Shown here in pieces: positions 46,177-54,310 of a stretch of DNA of 64,000 bases (positions are counted from its first letter, which is position 1; each line of letters begins with the position of its first letter). A model generated the notes under the pieces. That model saw only the letters and a list, made by a program, of their open reading frames with translations. It was not told where the DNA came from and made no database searches. Made by a program: the position numbers and the translations under genes. This DNA comes from Nannocystis sp. Its GTDB lineage: Bacteria > Myxococcota_A > Polyangia > Nannocystales > Nannocystaceae. The DNA is taken from the NCBI GenBank assembly GCA_016712315.1, contig JADJRG010000022.1, positions 868,001-932,000 on the forward strand, given 5' to 3'.

Positions 46177-49100
46177 GCGATAGTGTCGCACATACCCGCA
46201 CCCCGACGAACTCCGAGCGATAACCCGCGTCGAGGGTCTCTCGGGACATCACCCGCATCTGCAGCGCGTCCATCGCGAACCCCCCGCCGCGAGCCACGTA
46301 GCTCGACGGCTCGAGCGACGACGAGACCCACTCGAACGCGTTCCCAGCCATGTCCTGGACCCCATACGGGCTCGTCGACGCAGGGTACGCGCCGACCTCA
46401 TCGAGGCCCATCAGGCGCGGATCTTGGCCATAGGTCCGGTCGAAATTCGCCTCATTCGGGGCGACGGTGTTCCCATGTGGGTAGAAGCGGGAGTCGGCCC
46501 CACGAGCGGCTCGCTCCCACTCATAGTCCGTACAAAGACGCGCCCCTGGGAGCCGCCCGCTACCGTCCAGCCAGCCGACGTACGCGAGCGCATCGACGGC
46601 GGTGATCCCGACGACGGGGTATCGCTCCCACACCCCCGGTGTCAAATGACCCCCACCCGGATATGTGAACAATTGCCCGCTCGCGACCTCGTACGGCGCG
46701 TCACGGTCCCAAGAGAGCACCCACGCGCCGGGCCCCTCGCGGCGCAGGGTCCGCGGCATATGCTTCTGGCGCAGCTCCTCGTCTGCTCCCTCGAGGAACT
46801 CAATATAATCGGCGAAGGTCGCCTCATGCGTCGCGATCAAGTAGCTCCCGGTGGAGACTTGATGGAGCGGCACCGCGTTCATGAAGCTGCGCCGCAGATC
46901 GGGGTCTCCCGCGCCTCCGAACAAGAACCTACCCGCTGGGATGTATGTATATCCCGGCGGAATATCATCGGTCTTGCGCATCGTGACATCGACCGGGAGC
47001 CGCTCGTCTCGCTCGACCAATACGGGCAGCTTTAGGTCCGCGTATCCCTCGCTTGTGACAGTCAACAAATAGGATCCTGGATCGACCATCACGGGCTCTA
47101 GCGCGCGAACGACGCCTAGATCGCGCATCTCCGCCAACCTCGCCTTGCCTCCTTCATCAAACACATAGGCCGCGATCGCCACACGCGCCGCAGGCGGTGT
47201 GACCGTGAGGTAGAGGTGCGCCGCCCCCTTCAGTCGCGCGATCCTGGTCCCCTCGCGGTCATAGAGCGCTAACCGCGCGACCAGCTCATCCCGCGACACA
47301 CCGCCGTCGAACGCCGCGCCCTTCTCCAGATGCAGCACCCGCTCAAGCAGGACATCCGCCAAGAACATCCGGATGTCCTCGCGACTATTATCAAGGCTCA
47401 ACGCCGTCTCCGCCGCCTGGGAGGCCTCCGCGAATTCACGCGCCGCGACCGCACGCTCCGCCTGCGCCTTGGCCCACAGCTCCTCACCTTGTGCCACCGC
47501 CTGGCTATCAAACCACTGGAGCGCCGCGGCGCTCTGCTGCTGAGCGCTGCGCGCGGACACCTCTGCGTCACCGAGGCGCCGCTGGGCCTCGCGAAAGCTC
47601 GCGTCCACACGCTCGCGCAGCGCCCGCTGCCCTTGCACCCACAGCCCCCCATACGTCGACAGCAGCGCCAGCGGCACCGCGACGATCAACGCCCGCCGCA
47701 GCCGCCGCGCCCGCGTCGCCTCACGCGCGCTCACGACCAGGAACTCCGACTCGCGCGGCCGCAGCCCTGCGTGCTCGATCGTCCCGGCCTCTGCGACCTG
47801 GCTCGCGCTCCACAGCCCCACCTGTCCGCGGCCGAGTCGCTCCCACTCGCTCGCCGCCGCCTCCAGCCGGTGCAGGACCGCCCGCGCCTCCTTCTCCTCC
47901 TCGAGCCAGCCCGCGAGCTGCGCCCAGCCGCCCACAAGCGCCTCATGCGCGATCTCGTAGACCATCCGCTCGCCGGCCTCTTTGACCACCAGCAGCCGCC
48001 CACGCACCAACGCGTCGAGCGCCGCCTTCGACGCCTCCCCTGCGGCCGCCAGCTCGTCCAACGTCAACGACGCCCGCGTGTTGTCCAGCGTCACCAGGCG
48101 CATCAACAAGCGCCGCGCCGCCGCCCGCTGCGCCGGCAGCAGCCCCGCCAGCACCCCGTCCGCGTGGCGAGCGAGCGCCCCCGTCACCCCGCCGATCTTC
48201 CGCAGCTCCGCCGTCGAGATCACGGACGTCGACGTGTCGCGGCTCTCCCACAGCTCCGCCAGCGCGAACTGCAAGAGCGGCAGCGATCCCTTCACCCCCG
48301 CCTCGACCAGCTCATCGACCAGCTCATCGCTCTCAAACGCGACCCCGTGCGCCTGCGCTGGCCCGGCGATCGCCTCCCGCGCCCCCTCCGGCGACAGCGG
48401 CCGCAGCAGGAAGATCCCCCGCGTCACCTCATCACCGAGCCCTGGCACCGTCGCCACGCGGGTCAAGAAGTCCCCGCGCACCGTCGCCATCACCTTCAGC
48501 CCCGGGATCCCGGCGAGCAGCCGCACCACCAACGGGCCGATGAGCGCCACCTCCGCCGGCTCCGCGATCGTCACGAACTCCTCGAACTGGTCGATGAAGA
48601 TCATGCAGCCCCCGGCCTCGCCGAGCTGCTTCCGCAGCGCCCGCACCAGCGCCTCCGGCTCGCTCTTCAGCAGCGTCGACACCTCCTCCTCGCCGAGCCC
48701 GAAGCCCCGCGCCACCACCGCGACGAACGACTGCCGCGGGTAACGCCCCGGCGTCATGATCACGGTGCGCCACGTCTTGCCAGGGTCGAGGTTCCCCTCG
48801 TTCACCATCGGCACCACGCCTGCGCGGCACAGCGACGACTTGCCGACCCCTGAGTCGCCCGCGACCACCACGAACGAGTCCGCGCGCAGACGCTCGACCA
48901 CCGCGCGGATCTCAGCCGAGCGGCCGAAGAACAGCGAGCGGTGCTCCGCCTCGAACGCCTGCAGCCCGCGGTACGGGTTCCCGGTCGGGATCCCCGGCCC
49001 CCCGCGCCGCTGCGGCGCCGCCACGACCTCGAGCGCGCTGCGCAGCTCCTCCGCCGAGGCGAAGCGCTGGTACGGGTCTCGCTCGAGGCAACGATCGATG

Positions 49101-50104
49101 ATCCCCGCCAGGCGCGCGTCCACACCTGGCGCGAGGGACAGCAGCGGCAGCGGCTCCTTCTCCTGCACCAGCATCGCCAGGTCGAACGGAGAGTCCGCGT
49201 CGTGCGGCGGCTTACCGCAGCAGAGGATGTACATCAGCACGCCGAGCGCATACACGTCAGAGCGCCGCGACGCCGGATCAGCCAGCCACAGCTCCGGCGC
49301 CATGTAGTGAGGCGTGCCCATCACCGTGCCTTGCCGGGTGATCGACGCCGCCCCCCCGCTCCACCCGTCCTTGAAGCGCGGGCTCTCGTCGACGCGGCGC
49401 TGCACCTTCGGCGTCGGCGCGTTGCCGGCCACCGGCTCGAGCTTCGCCGTGTCCGCGAGCCGCTGCACGACCATCTGGCGGGCGTTGTTCGCCGCCCGCA
49501 TCACCAGGTCCTGCCTCGTCTCCGGGACGATCCCCCGCTGCGTCGACGAAGCAGACGACGACGCGATCGTCCGGTCACCTGGCACATCGACCAGCTTCGC
49601 CAGGCCGAAGTCCAGCAGCTTCACCTGCCCGAACTCGTCGATCAGCGCGTTCGAGAGCTTGATGTCGCGGTGCAGCACCCCTTGCCGGTGAGCCGCCCCA
49701 AGCCCGCGCGCCAGCCCGATCCCGATCTCCAGCACCTTCGCCCACGGCAGCGGCAGCTCCAGGTCCCCGAGGCTCTGCCCGCGGATGTACTCCGAGACCA
49801 GATACAGCCGCCCCTGGATCTCCCCCACCCGGTAGATCCCCATCACGTTCGGGTGCTGAATCCGCGCGACCGCCCGCGCCTCCACCAAGAAGCGCTCGCG
49901 CTCGACCGGGTCGGGCCGAAACGACCCCAAGAACTTCACCGCGACCGGCCGGTCGAGCACCAGATCCTGGGCGAGGAAGACCTGCCCCATGCTGCCGCGG
50001 CCGAGCGGCCGGACGATCCGGTACTCATCAAACTCGCCGGGGGGCGTCCACGTCGCCTCTTCAAGCACCCGCGGCCCTCCTCGGCGCGCGTGGATCGCCA
50101 GCAC
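46172..50104 (-). CDS. Ser/Thr kinase, STAND NTPase, PEGA-like and sulfatase-modifying-factor fusion
   Basis: A 1310-residue protein. The kinase (about 28-370) has GRGSMG, Lys57, HRDIK, DFG, and an unusually long DFG-to-APE segment of 107 residues. Next is a STAND NTPase (nSTAND1-like; NPYRGLQAFEAEH, FFGRSAEI, Walker A AGDSGVGKSSLCRAG, then MIFIDQFEEF). A transmembrane-like segment follows (LIVAVPLALLSTYGGLWVQG), a helical region, a PEGA-like part (PGSYLLTVTSEGYADLKLPV) and a formylglycine-generating-enzyme-like domain (PAGRFLFGGAGDPDLRR, ARLCTDYEWERAARGADSRF, VQDMAGNAFEWVS). The catalytic Cys pair of true FGE is not evident, so the last domain may bind rather than react. Start GTG 50104 is uncertain; GTG 50068 is possible. 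Confidence 0.88.
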   Translation of the reverse strand: MLAIHARRGGPRVLEEATWTPPGEFDEYRIVRPLGRGSMGQVFLAQDLVLDRPVAVKFLGSFRPDPVERERFLVEARAVARIQHPNVMGIYRVGEIQGRLYLVSEYIRGQSLGDLELPLPWAKVLEIGIGLARGLGAAHRQGVLHRDIKLSNALIDEFGQVKLLDFGLAKLVDVPGDRTIASSSASSTQRGIVPETRQDLVMRAANNARQMVVQRLADTAKLEPVAGNAPTPKVQRRVDESPRFKDGWSGGAASITRQGTVMGTPHYMAPELWLADPASRRSDVYALGVLMYILCCGKPPHDADSPFDLAMLVQEKEPLPLLSLAPGVDARLAGIIDRCLERDPYQRFASAEELRSALEVVAAPQRRGGPGIPTGNPYRGLQAFEAEHRSLFFGRSAEIRAVVERLRADSFVVVAGDSGVGKSSLCRAGVVPMVNEGNLDPGKTWRTVIMTPGRYPRQSFVAVVARGFGLGEEEVSTLLKSEPEALVRALRKQLGEAGGCMIFIDQFEEFVTIAEPAEVALIGPLVVRLLAGIPGLKVMATVRGDFLTRVATVPGLGDEVTRGIFLLRPLSPEGAREAIAGPAQAHGVAFESDELVDELVEAGVKGSLPLLQFALAELWESRDTSTSVISTAELRKIGGVTGALARHADGVLAGLLPAQRAAARRLLMRLVTLDNTRASLTLDELAAAGEASKAALDALVRGRLLVVKEAGERMVYEIAHEALVGGWAQLAGWLEEEKEARAVLHRLEAAASEWERLGRGQVGLWSASQVAEAGTIEHAGLRPRESEFLVVSAREATRARRLRRALIVAVPLALLSTYGGLWVQGQRALRERVDASFREAQRRLGDAEVSARSAQQQSAAALQWFDSQAVAQGEELWAKAQAERAVAAREFAEASQAAETALSLDNSREDIRMFLADVLLERVLHLEKGAAFDGGVSRDELVARLALYDREGTRIARLKGAAHLYLTVTPPAARVAIAAYVFDEGGKARLAEMRDLGVVRALEPVMVDPGSYLLTVTSEGYADLKLPVLVERDERLPVDVTMRKTDDIPPGYTYIPAGRFLFGGAGDPDLRRSFMNAVPLHQVSTGSYLIATHEATFADYIEFLEGADEELRQKHMPRTLRREGPGAWVLSWDRDAPYEVASGQLFTYPGGGHLTPGVWERYPVVGITAVDALAYVGWLDGSGRLPGARLCTDYEWERAARGADSRFYPHGNTVAPNEANFDRTYGQDPRLMGLDEVGAYPASTSPYGVQDMAGNAFEWVSSSLEPSSYVARGGGFAMDALQMRVMSRETLDAGYRSEFVGVRVCATLSH

Positions 50105-50239
50105 TCCGGCCCGCGCGACGCACCTGCGTGGAGTTCAGCACCCTCAGAGCCCTGGCGACAGACGACAACACTGCGATCTTGCCCAGCTTTGCACAGCCCT
50201 TCACAGCGCGGCAAGCGACCCCGACCGCGGCCGCCAGCG

Positions 50240-50245
50240 TACACT
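50240..50245 (+). promoter_or_regulatory. -10-like TACACT, 7 bases before ATG 50253
   Basis: TACACT, then CTCGCCC, then ATG. It excludes longer versions of the dehydrogenase. Confidence 0.5.
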
Positions 50246-50252
50246 CTCGCCC

Positions 50253-51227
50253 ATGCAGACGCGCACGCTCGCCGGCTATGAGCACGTCTATGAGCTCGAG
50301 TGCGCGGGCAGCCGCGCCTTCATCGCCATCCACGCCGCCCTCCGCGGCCGCGCCTTCGGAGGCGTCCGGATCCGCGCCTATGCCAGCGACGAGCACGCCC
50401 TCACCGACGCCCTCGCGCTCGCCGAGGCGATGACCCGCAAGGTCGTGCTCGCCGGCATCGACGGCGGCGGCGCCAAGTCCGTGCTGCGACTCCCGCCCCC
50501 GCATCGCCGCGCCGCAGCGATCCACCAGCTCGGCCGCTTCATCGACTCCTTGGGCGGCCGCTACCAGTGCGGCGGCGACTACGGCTTCACCGCCGCGGAC
50601 GAGGCTGTCCTCCGCGCCGCCACGCGCCACGTCGCCTGCGGCGATCTCGCCGAGGCGACCGCCCGCTCCGTCGAGCTCGCGATCTTCGCCGCCGCGGACC
50701 CGCGCGTCGTCGCCCTCCAGGGCCTCGGCGCGGTCGGTCGCCCGCTCGCCCGCCGCCTCCTCGCCCGCGGCGTCCGGGTCATCGCCGCCGACCCTACCTG
50801 GCCCGAAGACCTTGTCCCTGGGGACACCCTGCAACGCGTCGATCCTGCCGCGATCTACGGCGTCGACTGCGACGTCTTCGCCCCCTGCGCGCACGGCGGC
50901 GTGCTCGACGCGTCGACGATACCGCGCCTGCGCGCCGCCCTCGTCTGCGGCGCCGCCAACAACCCCTTCGCCGCCGCCGACGACGTCGACCGCCTCAACG
51001 CCCGCGGCGTCGCCTACATCCCCGACGTCATCGCCAACGCGGGCGCCACCATCGTCGGCGCCTCCAACGCCCTCGACGAAGAGGCCCACATCGACCGTCG
51101 CTTCGCCGCGATCCCCGCGCTCATCCACGATCTCCTCGATCGCTCCCGCAGCGAGCGCCGCTCCACCCACTGGATCGCCCACGAGCTCGCCGACCAGCGG
51201 ATCGCCGCGCTGCGCCGCCCCGCCTAG
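50253..51227 (+). CDS. Leucine/Glu/Phe/Val dehydrogenase family protein
   Basis: A 324-residue NAD(P)-dependent amino-acid dehydrogenase. The catalytic Lys is expected in AEAMTRKVVLAGIDGGGAKS, and the Asp in the GGDYGF segment. The Rossmann motif is VALQGLGAVGRPLARRLLAR, and CGAANNPF and PDVIANAGATIVGA are the family blocks for product and cofactor binding. It resembles leucine dehydrogenase, which interconverts branched-chain amino acids and 2-oxo acids. Its TAG stop shares the four bases CTAG with the stop of the convergent selenoredoxin gene, so the two genes leave no spacer. Confidence 0.92.
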   Translation: MQTRTLAGYEHVYELECAGSRAFIAIHAALRGRAFGGVRIRAYASDEHALTDALALAEAMTRKVVLAGIDGGGAKSVLRLPPPHRRAAAIHQLGRFIDSLGGRYQCGGDYGFTAADEAVLRAATRHVACGDLAEATARSVELAIFAAADPRVVALQGLGAVGRPLARRLLARGVRVIAADPTWPEDLVPGDTLQRVDPAAIYGVDCDVFAPCAHGGVLDASTIPRLRAALVCGAANNPFAAADDVDRLNARGVAYIPDVIANAGATIVGASNALDEEAHIDRRFAAIPALIHDLLDRSRSERRSTHWIAHELADQRIAALRRPA

Positions 51228-51772
51228 CGCTGCAGCGCGTCGATCTGCTCGAGCACCAGCGCCGACGTCGGCCGATCGGAGCTGCGCTCGCCGATGTACT
51301 GCCACACGATCACGCCCTCTCGACTGATCACGAACACCGCCGGGATCGCCACCTCGCCATCAACGACGCCGTAAGCTCGAGCGATCCCGAGCCCCACATC
51401 CTGGACCAACGGGAACTCGATCCCCAGCTTCGCCGCGAACTTCTTCGAGTCCTCCGGCGGATCAGCGCTGATCCCGACGATCCCCACCGAACGCGCCGCC
51501 AGCTCCCCCTGAATCTTCGCCAAGTCGCCGAACTGGCGACGACAGAAGGGTCACCAAAACCCCCTGTAAAAGACCAGCACCGCCGGCCCCTGCGCCCGTA
51601 GCGCGCCCAGGCTGACCGCGCCGCCCGCCGCGTCGACCGCCGAGAATTCTGGCGCTGCGCTCGCGCTCTTCGGCGCCGCTGGATCGGGCGCCGACACCTT
51701 ACACGCCAGCCCCAGCGCCACCCCGGCCAGCATCGACAACAGCCCGCGACGTCCCTTCGTCATGGTCACCAT
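51224..51772 (-). CDS. Peroxiredoxin-like lipoprotein, predicted selenoprotein (in-frame TGA, Sec74)
   Basis: One reading frame of 182 residues is interrupted by a single TGA at 51551-51553. The flanks read VLVFYRGFW-[TGA]-PFCRRQFGDL, where the family (AhpC/TSA, PRX-like2) has WCPFC. The stop codon thus stands exactly at the first catalytic Cys, giving a UxxC motif with Cys77. After the TGA the frame stays open for 109 codons and encodes an intact redoxin: VGIVGISADPPEDSKKFAAK and GVVDGEVAIPAVFVISREGV. A SECIS-like hairpin follows. The N-terminus has a lipobox, LGLAC (Cys24). ATG 51772 is one base after the ligase stop; ATG 51763 is an alternative (Sec71). The alternative explanation is a single-base pseudogene. 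Sec enzymes must be encoded elsewhere. Confidence 0.88.
51524..51540 (-). other. Bacterial SECIS-like stem-loop
   Basis: In the mRNA, GTCGCC (51540-51535), loop AGTTC, GGCGAC (51529-51524). The stem begins at base 11 after the TGA and the loop at base 17, with G as second loop base. Bacterial SECIS elements are described as having the loop 16-37 bases after UGA and a G in the first two loop positions; the 17-base size equals the fdhF mini-helix. The lower stem is weak. Confidence 0.7.
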
Positions 51773-51776
51773 TCTA
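51771..51776 (-). promoter_or_regulatory. -10-like TAGAAT, 7 bases before ATG 51763
   Basis: Minus-strand TAGAAT overlaps the TAG stop of the ATP-grasp gene; GGTGACC and ATG 51763 follow. It could be an internal promoter for the selenoredoxin, or coincidence in an operon. Confidence 0.35.
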
Positions 51777-52877
51777 ACCCGAGTTCACCGCTCGCTGGTC
51801 ATCCGCCGCCCCGATCGCCGCGCAAGGACCCGGCGCCCCCGGCAACGACAGGCAATACGCGACGAACGCCTCAAACACCGGCCGCGGCGCGCCCACCGTC
51901 GGCAGCGCGTGGTAGTGCAGCGCAGGCAGCGCGTTCACCTCGAGGATCGCCGCCTCCCGCCAAGCCTCCGCGCCACCTCGCGGCGCCCGCACAAACGAGG
52001 CCAGCGGCCCGCGCAGATCCACCCCGCCCACGTCCACCCCCAAGCGAGCGCACGCCGCCTCCGCGACCTCGAACCATGCACGATCGATCGCGTCGCTACG
52101 ATCGATCACCTCCGCCTCCTCGCTCGTGATCTCGATCGATGCGCCGGCCGGCAGCGGCTCCTCCAGATCGAGCCCCAGCGCCTCGAGGTGCGCCGCCATC
52201 GCCTCCTCCGCCTCGATCACGTCCATCGCCACCAGCGCCGGCGCGGCCCACGACCCCCGCCGAGGATCCTCATTCAACGCCGCGATCGCCGCCGCCGCGC
52301 TCGTGACACCGTCCCCGCGCAGCAGCGGCCGCACGATCTCCGCCGCCGCCACGCAGCGCCCGCCGATCACCGTCAGCCGCACGTTCGTCCCCTCCAGGTG
52401 CGGCTCCAGCAGCGCCTCCTCGTCGCGGTCGATCGCCTGAGCCCGCGAGATCGCCCGCGCAAGCCCCTCCATCTCCCTGATCCCCGGCGTCACGCCGACC
52501 CCGCGGTTCCCCCAGTTCGGCTTCACCACCACCGCCCCAAAGCGCCGCAAGAAGCCCTGCGCGGCCGCTCCGCGCGGATCATCACCTTCATCCAAGAGCA
52601 GGTCTGGAGGGACAGGTAGGCCGATCGCCGCCAGCAGCTCCCTGCTCACCTTCTTGTTGTTCGACAGCGTCTGCGCCACCTGCGTCAAGAACGGCGAGCG
52701 CGTCTTCGAGATGATCACCGAGCGCCCCTCCCCACGCAGCCGCAAGAAGAAGTCCGTGCGCGCCTGGCTCAGCGGCTCCGCCTTCGCCCCCAGCCGCGCC
52801 GCCGCCTGCATGATCAGCAGGTTCGTCCGGCTCCACCGCCGCGCGCGCGCCCCCTCGTCCTCGTGCTCGGCGCTCAT
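51774..52877 (-). CDS. Stand-alone ATP-grasp ligase, cyanophycin-synthetase-like
   Basis: A 367-residue ATP-grasp enzyme, a fold that activates a carboxylate as acyl-phosphate and joins it to an amine or thiol. It matches the ATP-grasp domain of cyanophycin synthetase and GshF: NNKKVSRELLAAIGLPVP, AVVVKPNWGNRGVGVTPGI, EGTNVRLTVIGGRCVAAAEI, ALNEDPRRGSWA and the metal-binding end AAILEVNALPALHYHALPT. The Mur-ligase half of cyanophycin synthetase is absent. It overlaps the aminopropyltransferase gene by four bases (52874-52877), so its amine partner may be the polyamine made by that enzyme. This substrate assignment is inference. Confidence 0.85.
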   Translation of the reverse strand: MSAEHEDEGARARRWSRTNLLIMQAAARLGAKAEPLSQARTDFFLRLRGEGRSVIISKTRSPFLTQVAQTLSNNKKVSRELLAAIGLPVPPDLLLDEGDDPRGAAAQGFLRRFGAVVVKPNWGNRGVGVTPGIREMEGLARAISRAQAIDRDEEALLEPHLEGTNVRLTVIGGRCVAAAEIVRPLLRGDGVTSAAAAIAALNEDPRRGSWAAPALVAMDVIEAEEAMAAHLEALGLDLEEPLPAGASIEITSEEAEVIDRSDAIDRAWFEVAEAACARLGVDVGGVDLRGPLASFVRAPRGGAEAWREAAILEVNALPALHYHALPTVGAPRPVFEAFVAYCLSLPGAPGPCAAIGAADDQRAVNSG

Positions 52878-53782
52878 AACGAGGGCAACGTCAACGACGC
52901 CATCGCCTCGGCGCCGGTGATCACCTTCCCTGGCTCTTCGAGCAGCTCCGCCAGCAGCGGCGGGATCGTCAACGCCGCCTCATGGGCGATCCGCGAGTAC
53001 ACCCGCAGCCCCGTCAACCGCCGGATCCTCGCCTCGAGATCCGCGGGCATCGCCACGATCGGCGCGCAGCTCGCCAGCGTGAACGCCCACAGGCAGTGAA
53101 AGGACGGCACCATCGCCAGCAGCACCCGCACGTGCGGGAACACCGAGGCCAACGTCGATCGCACCGTCCGCAGCGCGCTCAGGTCGACCGGGTCCGCCTC
53201 CCCCGACTGCACCACCAAGATCCCGTCTTCCGCCATCACCCGCCGCACCTGCTCAAAGAACGGCGCGCTCCACAAGTGCAGCGAAGGCCCCTCCTCCACC
53301 GGATCTGTCAGATCGGCGATCACCACATCCCAAGCCCCATCCGCCGAGCCCGCCAGCGTCGCCATAAAATCCTCCGTGCGCGACTCGACCCGCGGATCCT
53401 CAAACGCCCCTGCGCTCCACCCTGGCAGGTGCTCGCGGCACAGCGCCACCACCTCCGCGTCGACGTCCACCGCCACCACCGACTCGATCGTCGGGTGCCT
53501 TAGCACCTCACGCAGCGTCGCTCCTTCGCCCGTGCCGCCGATCAGCACACGCCGAGGCGCCCCGTGGATCACCAGCGCCGGGTGGATCAACAGCTCGTGA
53601 TACATCGCCTCATCCGCGGCCGTCGACTGGACGTGCCCGTCCAGGAACAGCGCGCGCCCGTAGCCGGGCGTATCCGCGATGATCACCTCTTGAAACGGCG
53701 TCTCACGGCGGACGATCAGCCGCTCCACCTCGATCTCGATCGCCACCCCGCCGTACGACGGCTCCTTCACGAAGATCGGCAC
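52874..53782 (-). CDS. Spermidine-synthase-like aminopropyltransferase
   Basis: A 302-residue SpeE-type enzyme that transfers aminopropyl from decarboxylated S-adenosylmethionine to an amine. Blocks: YGRALFLDGHVQSTAADEAM, YHELLIHPAL, RRVLIGGTGEGATLREVLRH and the catalytic region DVVIADLTDPVEEGPSLHLW. The nucleotide loop is GGTGEGA instead of the usual GGGDGG, nearer the GGGEGS of thermospermine synthases, so the amine acceptor may not be putrescine. It has a good SD (GAGAGGAG) and starts immediately after the PepSY gene stop. It is unusual to find such an enzyme inside a TonB-receptor operon. Decarboxylase genes for the donor are not in the window. Confidence 0.9.
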   Translation of the reverse strand: MPIFVKEPSYGGVAIEIEVERLIVRRETPFQEVIIADTPGYGRALFLDGHVQSTAADEAMYHELLIHPALVIHGAPRRVLIGGTGEGATLREVLRHPTIESVVAVDVDAEVVALCREHLPGWSAGAFEDPRVESRTEDFMATLAGSADGAWDVVIADLTDPVEEGPSLHLWSAPFFEQVRRVMAEDGILVVQSGEADPVDLSALRTVRSTLASVFPHVRVLLAMVPSFHCLWAFTLASCAPIVAMPADLEARIRRLTGLRVYSRIAHEAALTIPPLLAELLEEPGKVITGAEAMASLTLPSL

Positions 53783-54310
53783 CTACACACGCTCCTCTCG
53801 TCGCCTCTTGGCTACCACGTCTCCCTCGCGGCGCGCTCGCCCAGGCCGCCTCGAGATCACGAAGCCGCTCGCGAGCAGCCCCAGCAGCGCGAGCCCCGTC
53901 ATCGCGCTCAGCGCGCTCCCGCTCGCCCCCAGCGCCTCGCCCGTGTGGATCGCGAACAGCCACCCGGTCAGCCCGCGCCGCTTGGACGGCGCCGCCTCGA
54001 TCACCGCCAGCGATCCGTCGAGCAGCACCCGCGTCTCCGCCTCATCATCGAGCCACACTTGATACGGCTCCTCTGTCCCTGAGGGCAGGGTGATATCCGT
54101 CACCGCAGCCCCGCCCGCCGCCGCCGACGCCGCCGCCGCCAGCGCGTCCAAGCTCGGCCTCGTGCTCGTCGTCGCCGTCACCCGCGGCAGCGGCGTCCGC
54201 AGCGCCTCGCGGAAGATCAGCGCGATCCCGCTCACCGTCACCGTGGCGATCAGCAGCGCTGAAGCCAGCCCGATCCACCGGTGCCACCGCCGCCACGCCC
54301 GCCCGCTCAT
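53783..54310 (-). CDS. PepSY-associated membrane protein
   Basis: A 175-residue inner-membrane protein. N-terminal WRRWHRWIGLASALLIATVT is the PepSY_TM start (the HRWxGL motif), followed by a periplasmic PepSY-like domain of about 85 residues (AVTDITLPSGTEEPYQVWLD) and GWLFAIHTGEALG leading into a second transmembrane helix (LSAMTGLALLGLLASGFVIS). The C-terminus is basic. Such proteins often accompany siderophore receptors and are thought to aid iron reduction or release. The ATG at 54310 overlaps the receptor stop (ATGA), which fixes the start. This is a short two-helix version. Confidence 0.87.
   Translation of the reverse strand: MSGRAWRRWHRWIGLASALLIATVTVSGIALIFREALRTPLPRVTATTSTRPSLDALAAAASAAAGGAAVTDITLPSGTEEPYQVWLDDEAETRVLLDGSLAVIEAAPSKRRGLTGWLFAIHTGEALGASGSALSAMTGLALLGLLASGFVISRRPGRARREGDVVAKRRREERV

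Noticed and set aside
46172..47000. Diversity-generating retroelement target (FGE/C-lectin fold)
   Set aside because: No reverse transcriptase, template repeat or Ala-rich AAC-type variable codons are visible nearby.
51224..51772. Reading the redoxin as two separate genes or as a simple pseudogene
   Set aside because: The only interruption is a TGA at the exact catalytic Cys, the flanking sequence is intact in the same frame, and a SECIS-like hairpin follows. A pseudogene is not fully excluded but is less likely.
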